A stretch of DNA of 21,070 nucleotides from CAVYPR01 sp052145775 (GTDB taxonomy: Bacteria > Actinomycetota > Acidimicrobiia > Acidimicrobiales > RAAP-2). The notes beneath the pieces are model-generated. The model saw only the letters and a program-made list of their open reading frames with translations, did no database searches and was not told the origin of the DNA. Made by a program: the position numbers and the translations under genes. Location of the stretch: assembly GCA_052145775.1 (NCBI GenBank), contig JBKQNY010000199.1, positions 1 to 21,070 of the forward strand, in the 5' to 3' direction. Shown piece by piece: positions 16,197 to 21,070 of this stretch. The first letter of the stretch is position 1; every line of letters starts with the position of its first letter.

Positions 16197-16763
16197 ATGC
16201 CCGCGGGGGTGGAGCGCAACCTTTTGGCCTATTGGAGCGTGTGGAACTATGAAGAGGTGGACATAAGCGATGCAAGCACCGATGCTTTCGAAGAGCTGTA
16301 CCAGCGGAGCCGCGACCGGCTCGCCAGGCAGTTGTTCGCGCTTACGGGCGATTGGCAAGGCTCGTTTGACCTTACCCAGGAAGCTTTTGTCCGTACGTGG
16401 GAGCGATGGGACCGTGTGGCCAATTACGAGGACCCCGAGGCGTACGTGCGACGGGTGGCGTTCAATCTTGCTAAGAGCAACTGGCGGCGCCTTAGGCGCA
16501 TCGTGCGGGTCACCCCGCCTGATGTTGCTCAAGAGGCGCCTGACAACGACAGTCGCTACGCACTTGTTGCCGCGCTCCGCTCTATTCCCGCAACGCAGCG
16601 CGAGGCCATCGTACGCCACTACCTCGCCGACGAACCGATCGACCAGGTTGCCCGAGAGATGGGAGTGCCTCTCGGCACGGTTAAGTCATGGTTGTCACGG
16701 GGGCGCTCGCGGCTCGCCGAGTGCCTCGGTGTCAAAGAGGCCGAAGGGTTGACAACAAAATGA
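16197..16763 (+). CDS. ECF-type RNA polymerase sigma factor (SigE-like family)
   Basis: A 188-residue extracytoplasmic-function sigma factor. Region 2 spans about 29-103: AFEELYQRSRDRLARQLFAL, then DLTQEAFVRTWERWDRV (-10 recognition region 2.3-2.4) and EAYVRRVAFNLAKSNWRR. Region 4 spans about 122-177, with SIPATQREAIVRHYL and the helix-turn-helix PIDQVAREMGVPLGTVKSWLSRGRSRL. There is no SnoaL or other C-terminal extension. The TGA overlaps the ATG of the serpin gene (ATGA at 16760-16763). This is the usual arrangement of a sigma factor with its anti-sigma partner, so the serpin is the positional candidate for its regulator. GC content and codon use differ from the left chromosomal part. Confidence 0.92.
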   Translation: MPAGVERNLLAYWSVWNYEEVDISDASTDAFEELYQRSRDRLARQLFALTGDWQGSFDLTQEAFVRTWERWDRVANYEDPEAYVRRVAFNLAKSNWRRLRRIVRVTPPDVAQEAPDNDSRYALVAALRSIPATQREAIVRHYLADEPIDQVAREMGVPLGTVKSWLSRGRSRLAECLGVKEAEGLTTK

Positions 16764-18181
16764 ACAACCATCGTGACTGGCTAGCGACAGCCTTTGAGTC
16801 GCTGAAGCAACGCCCCTCTACTGACATGTGGCCACCCGCCGCGGATATCGGCCGTCGAGCTGGCCGGAGGCGCCTCAGACGTCGGGTCGGCCTCACTTTG
16901 GGTGGCGTGGCCGGCGTGCTGGCGGTCGCGCTGCTTATCGCGTCCGTGGCGGTCCCGGAGGGTTCGCCTCCCTCGGGTCCGCTCGTTCGGAAGATGGCCG
17001 GGCCGGACGGCTCGGCCCACCTGCTCGCCTCAGCGAGACAGACAGGCTCGGCTGGTTCGTCGGCAGTAGCCGAGCTGGCCTCAAGTGAACAAGCCTTCGC
17101 CCTCGACCTTACGCGCAAGGTACTGTCAGCCTCGCCGGGGTCCAACGTTCTCCTCTCTCCGATGAGCGCCGACATCGACCTGTCTATGCTCGAACTCGGT
17201 GCCGAAGGTCAGACCGAGCAGGAGATCGCTGCCACGTTGCAGAGTTCCGGTCTGACTGCCGAAGAGAACGCCTCGGCCTGGAAGGCCTTGGTGTCGTCCG
17301 AGCTTGCCGGCGAGCCATCCGGTGCGCTGAAATTCGCCAACTCGCTGTGGGTGGACCAGCACGTGCAAGTTGAGACAGCCTTCCTTCGCGCAGAGGCCAC
17401 CAACTTCGGCAATGACACTTATCAGGTGGACTTCGCTTCACCGACTGCGACGAAGGCCATCAACTCGTGGGTCGACCAGGCGACCGGGGGGCGCATCTCT
17501 GAACTCTTTGCGACGGGCGAACTGTCACCGACAACGGCTGTCGTCCTGGCGAACGCCCTCCACCTCCATGCGGCATGGGCGAACACGAACCAGTTCACCA
17601 CGAAGACCCAGCCCTTCGCCGTGGCCGGCGGGTCGAGCGTCTCCGTGCCGATGCTGACTTCTAGTGGCGACCAGCTCGACGCTTCCGCGACGCCGTCCTA
17701 CGCGGCCGCTCAGATCCCCCTCAGTGGTGGCCGCTTCGCCGCGCTCGTAATCGAGCCGGAGGGCAACATCGACAGCTGGCTCGCTTCGCTCACACCACAG
17801 GGCTTAGCCGCCATCGTCGGTTCGCTGTCAATGGGGCCAGTGGCGCTTACTATGCCAGCGGTCGACCTTTCGAATCGCCCATTACTAAACACAGCCCTTT
17901 CGACGATGGGAATGGCCCACGCCTTCGAAGCAGCCAACTTGACCCCAATGCTCGGCAACACCTCCGGTCGCACAGCCGTTGTGACAAAGGTGCAGCAGGC
18001 CGACACGCTGCAGGTAACCTCTGAGGGGATCGACGCTGCCGCTGCGACCGGGATCTCGGCGTTTACCTCGCTGGAAGGCACCATCATTGACGTGGATCGC
18101 CCTTATCTCTTCCTGGTACGGGACACGAAGACCGGCGCCATCCTCTTTTCGAGCGTCGTAAACAATCCCACCGGATCATAA
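16760..18181 (+). CDS. Membrane-anchored serpin in the anti-sigma position
   Basis: 473 residues. Residues 1-42 are a short cytoplasmic segment with a basic end (GRRAGRRRLRRR); residues 43-65 are one membrane helix; 66-106 a linker; 107-471 a serpin domain facing outward. Serpin landmarks: NVLLSPMSADIDLSMLELGA, ANALHLHAAWANTNQF (breach region), and DRPYLFLVRDTKTGAILFSS (C-terminal signature). The reactive loop has an inhibitory hinge, SEGIDAAAATGIS (421-433), with G423 at P15 and A426-A429 at P12-P9. Counting from the hinge and back from P448 both place P1 at S437 and P1' at L438. P14 is Ile where Thr, Ser or Val is usual. No zinc anti-sigma HxxxCxxC motif is present. Predicted function: suicide inhibitor of an extracellular serine protease, and possibly control of the coupled sigma factor through the N-terminal tail. 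The second part is inference. Confidence 0.88.
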   Translation: MNNHRDWLATAFESLKQRPSTDMWPPAADIGRRAGRRRLRRRVGLTLGGVAGVLAVALLIASVAVPEGSPPSGPLVRKMAGPDGSAHLLASARQTGSAGSSAVAELASSEQAFALDLTRKVLSASPGSNVLLSPMSADIDLSMLELGAEGQTEQEIAATLQSSGLTAEENASAWKALVSSELAGEPSGALKFANSLWVDQHVQVETAFLRAEATNFGNDTYQVDFASPTATKAINSWVDQATGGRISELFATGELSPTTAVVLANALHLHAAWANTNQFTTKTQPFAVAGGSSVSVPMLTSSGDQLDASATPSYAAAQIPLSGGRFAALVIEPEGNIDSWLASLTPQGLAAIVGSLSMGPVALTMPAVDLSNRPLLNTALSTMGMAHAFEAANLTPMLGNTSGRTAVVTKVQQADTLQVTSEGIDAAAATGISAFTSLEGTIIDVDRPYLFLVRDTKTGAILFSSVVNNPTGS

Positions 18182-18314
18182 AAAACTCTCAGGGGCGTCT
18201 TTACCAGCAGGCGTGCCTACGCGGTCGACCTCACCGGCGACGTGGGGCATTGACACAGGAGGCAATCGCGCTGCGCTTGAAGCCGCCGTTGCAGAAGACC
18301 TTCACAAGACTGCT

Positions 18315-18360
18315 CCAGCGACAACGTCGATGGTCGCAAGCCCAGCGACGTTGTCGCTGG
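18315..18360. repeat. Perfect 15-bp inverted repeat between serpin and protease genes
   Basis: CCAGCGACAACGTCG at 18315-18329 and its exact reverse complement at 18346-18360, separated by 16 nt. It lies 134 nt after the serpin stop. There is no T tract. It may be a terminator or an RNA hairpin ending the sigma-serpin transcript, or an operator. The rest of 18182-18512 has no convincing gene; a 64-codon minus-strand frame from 18496 crosses the repeat and matches nothing I recognise. Confidence 0.7.
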
Positions 18361-18512
18361 CTCCGACAACGCGTCTCTGCCAGATTGCCCGACCGTTGCT
18401 CTCCAGACCCAAATAGTTTAATCGGTCGCCATCGCTGATTGCAGCACCCCAATCACGCTCATAGGCCGGTAAGTAGCTGACCCACCTGAACTGCATGACC
18501 GCCCTATTCCCC

Positions 18513-18542
18513 TTGACCCGAGGTGCGATACCGTGCTACCGT
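18513..18542 (+). promoter_or_regulatory. Promoter of the S1 protease gene
   Basis: TTGACC (18513-18518), 18-nt spacer, extended -10 TGc-TACCGT (18534-18542). This is a housekeeping-type promoter, so the protease need not depend on the ECF sigma factor. Confidence 0.55.
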
Positions 18543-18555
18543 CGCGCCGGGACTC

Positions 18556-18561
18556 AGGGGG
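18556..18561 (+). promoter_or_regulatory. Ribosome binding site of the S1 protease gene
   Basis: AGGGGG followed by 6 nt and GTG at 18568. It fixes the start there and places the promoter upstream of the coding region, excluding the in-frame GTG at 18523, which lies inside the promoter. Confidence 0.6.
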
Positions 18562-18567
18562 TGCGCG

Positions 18568-19905
18568 GTGGCCAATTCCCGTCGGCAACGCAAGGTAAGC
18601 TCGAAGGGGAGAGCGATCCGCACTACGCTTGCGATTGGAAGCGGCTTATCATTGGCAGCCGCTGGCGGGGGATTGGCGGGTGCATCGCCGGGGACCTCCC
18701 ACTCTACAGCATCGTCAGCGACAACAACCGAGAGCACTGTTGGAACGTCCACTGGCCAAGCCTCAACGGGCGATCCACTCGCGGAATTCCAAACGCAACT
18801 GTTCCAGGAATTTCCTACAAACTATGCCGGAATGTTTGAGAATCCTGATGAAACGTATTCCGTGGTTGTAGTCGGTACAGACCCTGCTCTTGAGTCCAAA
18901 GCTCAGAGTCTCTTCGACCAGATTCCATCGCAATTTGGGGTGGCAGTTCCGGCGGCAAAGCTAAAGCTAACCTTCGTTAGCGCTTCACACACGCTCTCCA
19001 GTCTCTACAGCATCAAGGATCAGGCAGTAGCGAAAATGCTGTCTCCCGCTGCGGGGGGAGGATCCTCTGGGATTATCTCGGTGGGACTTGACGAGGAACA
19101 TAATCAAGTCGTGGTGACGACCGACGGCTCAACCACAGGTCAGAGTGCAGCTGCCGCTCTATCTACAGCTTATGGTGCGACGATTCATATCGAGACCACA
19201 TCGGTGCCGCTGACTTTCAAGACAGGGCGTGAAAGTGACACCCCGCCATGGAATTCGGGCGATCAAATCGTCAGTGAGATATCATCAACACCTCCAAGGT
19301 ATGCTACGTGCACCTTGGGATTTGGCGTGCATAATAGGTCGACGGGGCAAGTGTACAGTCTCACGGCCGGCCATTGCGGAAGCAGACCATGGTATAACAC
19401 GACACATTACAGCCCAAGCAAGAACACATCAGACAAGGTTGGGTCAACCAGTAACATTAGCTTTCCGACAGCGGGCGGGACCGGAATGGACACTCAACTA
19501 ATCGCTGATAGCTCTTCGATATTGATGTGGCAAGGTCCGGTCGGAGGCGCGTATAGGACGACGATTACCGGCGCGGCAAACCCGATGATGGGATCCTCTG
19601 TCTGTAATGAGGGATCCAATGGCGGAGAGCAATGCGGCACCGTAACGATCACCAATACGACAGCCCTGTTCGCTTTCCCCACACGTAGTGGAACCTACAA
19701 GATTACTAATCTGTTCAAAGACTCAGCTGCGAGTGCCGGAGGAGATAGCGGCGGCCCCATCTTGTACCCAAGTAGTTTTGGGCCACTGGCAGGTGGCGCC
19801 ATTGAGGGTGGTACAACTTATGGTGAGCAAATAGATACAATCTTGTACGTGTGGAGCGTTGCGCTTGGCGGTTCATTCGTTGTGAACTCCTCGCTCACAC
19901 CCTAA
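18568..19905 (+). CDS. Secreted alpha-lytic/streptogrisin-like S1 serine protease with pro-domain
   Basis: 445 residues. Residues 1-40 are a signal peptide with a basic n-region (MANSRRQRKVSSKGRAIRTT). A Ser/Thr-rich segment (41-70) follows. Residues about 75-220 look like a pro-region; HNQVVVTTDGSTTGQSAAAA, then LSTAYGATIHIET, resembles pro-domains that fold streptogrisin/alpha-lytic proteases. The mature part starts near 230-245. The catalytic triad is H269 (TAGHC), D308 (GMDTQLI) and S394 (GGDSGGPIL). Cysteines pair plausibly as C248-C270 and C346-C356, as in bacterial S1 enzymes. Members of this group often prefer small or aliphatic P1 residues, which would suit the serpin's predicted P1 Ser; this is inference. 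It has its own promoter and ribosome site. GC content is clearly lower than in the chromosomal part. Confidence 0.92.
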   Translation: MANSRRQRKVSSKGRAIRTTLAIGSGLSLAAAGGGLAGASPGTSHSTASSATTTESTVGTSTGQASTGDPLAEFQTQLFQEFPTNYAGMFENPDETYSVVVVGTDPALESKAQSLFDQIPSQFGVAVPAAKLKLTFVSASHTLSSLYSIKDQAVAKMLSPAAGGGSSGIISVGLDEEHNQVVVTTDGSTTGQSAAAALSTAYGATIHIETTSVPLTFKTGRESDTPPWNSGDQIVSEISSTPPRYATCTLGFGVHNRSTGQVYSLTAGHCGSRPWYNTTHYSPSKNTSDKVGSTSNISFPTAGGTGMDTQLIADSSSILMWQGPVGGAYRTTITGAANPMMGSSVCNEGSNGGEQCGTVTITNTTALFAFPTRSGTYKITNLFKDSAASAGGDSGGPILYPSSFGPLAGGAIEGGTTYGEQIDTILYVWSVALGGSFVVNSSLTP

Positions 19906-20021
19906 TATCGGCACTGCCGCGCGGAGGTCAATGCGGGGCCTCTGGGTTATATGCCTCCCGCTTGGACGGTCAATCGAGGCTCTCTTCGGTCTTCGTCATC
20001 AACGGCGGGAGAGTGGTAATC

Positions 20022-21070
20022 GTGGCGCCTGACTTATTCCAAAAGTTTGCAGGCGTTGTCCTTCGCCCCTTCCTTCCGACGGACATTGGATGGGCTTACG
20101 AAATTGAAACCCATCCATCAATCATCCAACGTTTTCGTCTTGCAGGCTCAACGCCGAATATGGCGACGTACCGAGACTTTTTTGTCGGTACTTCAAACAG
20201 CAGAGCCGTTGTCGTAGACGAATCGGCCGGCGAGCGGATCGGGTTTCTATATACCTTTAATACCAATCTCAACAATGGTCGTACGTCTCTTGCCCTTGTG
20301 TGTGATCCTGCGCACCATGGAAGCGGTATGTTCTACAGAGGGGCCTGGCTCTTTATTGATTATCTGTTTCAGGCGTTTCCTTTTACGCGTATATATGGGC
20401 AGAGTCTTGAATTCAATTTCGAACAATTCCGGACAGATGGCGCTCGTCGGCTCAATATAGACGGTCTAATACAAGTCGAGGGCATACTGAAGGAGCACCA
20501 ATATCTTGGGGGCCGCTGGTGGGACGAATACCTCATCTCGGTAACAAAACAGGAATGGATGTCCAGGCGCCAGGAAACGCGTGACTGGCTTGAAAGCGAT
20601 TACATCATTCAGCAAGAAGGGGGTACGGTCGAGGGCCGGTACGGTAGCGGATCCAATCGGGGAATCGGAAAGACTCTGTTATCAAACAAGATGATGGAAG
20701 GTGATGTGGCGAGATTACGCGTGCTCCGAGAGGCGGATAGCGAATGGGTGCCCCGGACGTTCGCAAGCCCTCGAAATCGCGCCTCGGTGGTTGTCCGCGG
20801 GGGGCCAATAAGCGGCCCGCTAGATGAAAAGCAGATCGACCATGTGTTGTGGCACGAGGTATTGGCCCAGTTCGTGATCGAGGATCGAGCAAACGGATTC
20901 GCGCTGGGACTCGTGACTGCGTACGGGGTCGATTGGAGCCGACAGACGGTATCGATACATCTAGTGTTGGAAGAAACCGGCCTTCACGATGACGTCGTCG
21001 TACCTTGGGGGATTTGTCAGTTCATCGAGTACGTGTTTCATAGTTTTCCATTCAGGAGGTTGTACCTCCA
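20022..21070 (+). CDS. Tandem GNAT-fold acetyltransferase-like protein (partial, runs off the window)
   Basis: An open frame of 349 codons from GTG 20022 to the window edge. GGGAGA lies 9 nt before the GTG. The N-terminal half (9-178) has GNAT (RimJ/RimL-type) traits: LRPFLPTDIGWAYEIETHP, AVVVDESAGERIGFLYTF, then ALVCDPAHHGSGMFYRGAWL at the acetyl-CoA-binding A motif, and a late QVEGILKEHQYLGGRWWDEY segment like 'E.G.l....y..g.w.d'. The second half (from about 228) repeats the pattern: ARLRVLREADSEWV, FVIEDRANGFALGLVTAYG and PWGICQFIEYVFHSFPFRRL, the last clearly matching GAWLFIDYLFQAFPFTRI of the first half. The end of the second domain is outside the window. The substrate is unknown. Low GC with TTA and ATA codons. 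The 116 nt before it show no other feature. Confidence 0.68.
   Translation, partial: MAPDLFQKFAGVVLRPFLPTDIGWAYEIETHPSIIQRFRLAGSTPNMATYRDFFVGTSNSRAVVVDESAGERIGFLYTFNTNLNNGRTSLALVCDPAHHGSGMFYRGAWLFIDYLFQAFPFTRIYGQSLEFNFEQFRTDGARRLNIDGLIQVEGILKEHQYLGGRWWDEYLISVTKQEWMSRRQETRDWLESDYIIQQEGGTVEGRYGSGSNRGIGKTLLSNKMMEGDVARLRVLREADSEWVPRTFASPRNRASVVVRGGPISGPLDEKQIDHVLWHEVLAQFVIEDRANGFALGLVTAYGVDWSRQTVSIHLVLEETGLHDDVVVPWGICQFIEYVFHSFPFRRLYL

Larger units (their letters stand above)
13540..21070. mobile_element. Genomic island inserted at tRNA-Gly (left end; right end outside the window)
   Basis: It starts at the tRNA 3' end and carries an RHH protein plus integrase, a decayed second recombinase, and cargo: ECF sigma, serpin, S1 protease, and tandem GNAT. 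Base composition is visibly lower in GC than the left part and keeps falling toward the right end, where TTA, ATA and AGA codons are frequent. No conjugation or phage structural genes are seen in this window, so the element class is unknown. Confidence 0.6.

Noticed and set aside
16020..16260. ECF autoregulatory promoter (GGAAC ... CGTC) before the sigma gene
   Set aside because: A GGAAC occurs at 16243-16247 but lies inside the chosen coding region and has no partner box at 16-17 nt.
16760..17000. Classical zinc-binding anti-sigma domain in the serpin protein
   Set aside because: The cytoplasmic segment has no cysteine and only one His, so the zinc motif is absent.
18302..18496. 64-codon minus-strand frame in the serpin-protease spacer
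   Set aside because: No ribosome site or recognised family, and it crosses the perfect inverted repeat; kept only as a remark.
13559..21070. Second copy of the tRNA-Gly 3' end (attR)
   Set aside because: Scanned by eye for the T-arm sequence and found none; expected outside the window.

Overview
The window is a high-GC actinobacterial chromosome segment. Several traits point to Acidimicrobiia or a close relative: GTG starts, many 4-base stop/start overlaps, TAnnnT promoters placed 6-7 nt before start codons, and cell-surface proteins ending in 42-residue GYWLVASDGGIFAFG-type repeats. The taxon is inferred from style, not from a marker gene.

Left part (1-13430) looks like ordinary chromosome. 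It carries a secreted beta-propeller protein with GYW repeats (minus), a divergent methyltransferase-like gene coupled to a GT4 glycosyltransferase, and a second, paralogous GT4 gene converging on the first. A SpoIID/LytB-type cell-wall protein with a long GYW-repeat tail follows, coupled to a DUF4232-like lipoprotein. A crotonase-fold gene coupled to a HAD-IB phosphatase reads leftward; to its right are a 1-Cys peroxiredoxin, oligoribonuclease, a small Smr-domain protein, dUTPase, and a wax-ester-synthase/DGAT-like acyltransferase coupled to the dUTPase.

Right part (13483-21070) looks like the left end of a genomic island at a tRNA-Gly(GCC) gene. Next to the tRNA is a two-gene unit: a small ribbon-helix-helix protein that shares its N-terminal module with the integrase downstream, then the tyrosine integrase itself. 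A truncated, frameshifted second tyrosine recombinase follows on the minus strand. Then comes the most interesting cargo: an ECF sigma factor whose stop codon overlaps the start of a membrane-anchored serpin, followed by a secreted alpha-lytic/streptogrisin-like S1 protease. The last gene is a tandem-GNAT protein that runs off the window. Base composition falls progressively through this part, which is consistent with horizontal acquisition.

Main hypothesis: the serpin sits exactly where an anti-sigma factor would sit and has a matching topology (short basic cytoplasmic N-terminus, one membrane helix, large external domain). Its external domain is an inhibitory-type serpin with an intact hinge and a reactive loop of canonical length, whose predicted P1 is a small residue (Ser). 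This suggests a protease-sensing sigma switch in which the serpin is both bait and signal transducer, and the neighbouring small-residue-type S1 protease may be its target or its output. The gene order and domains are seen in the sequence; the mechanism is inference.
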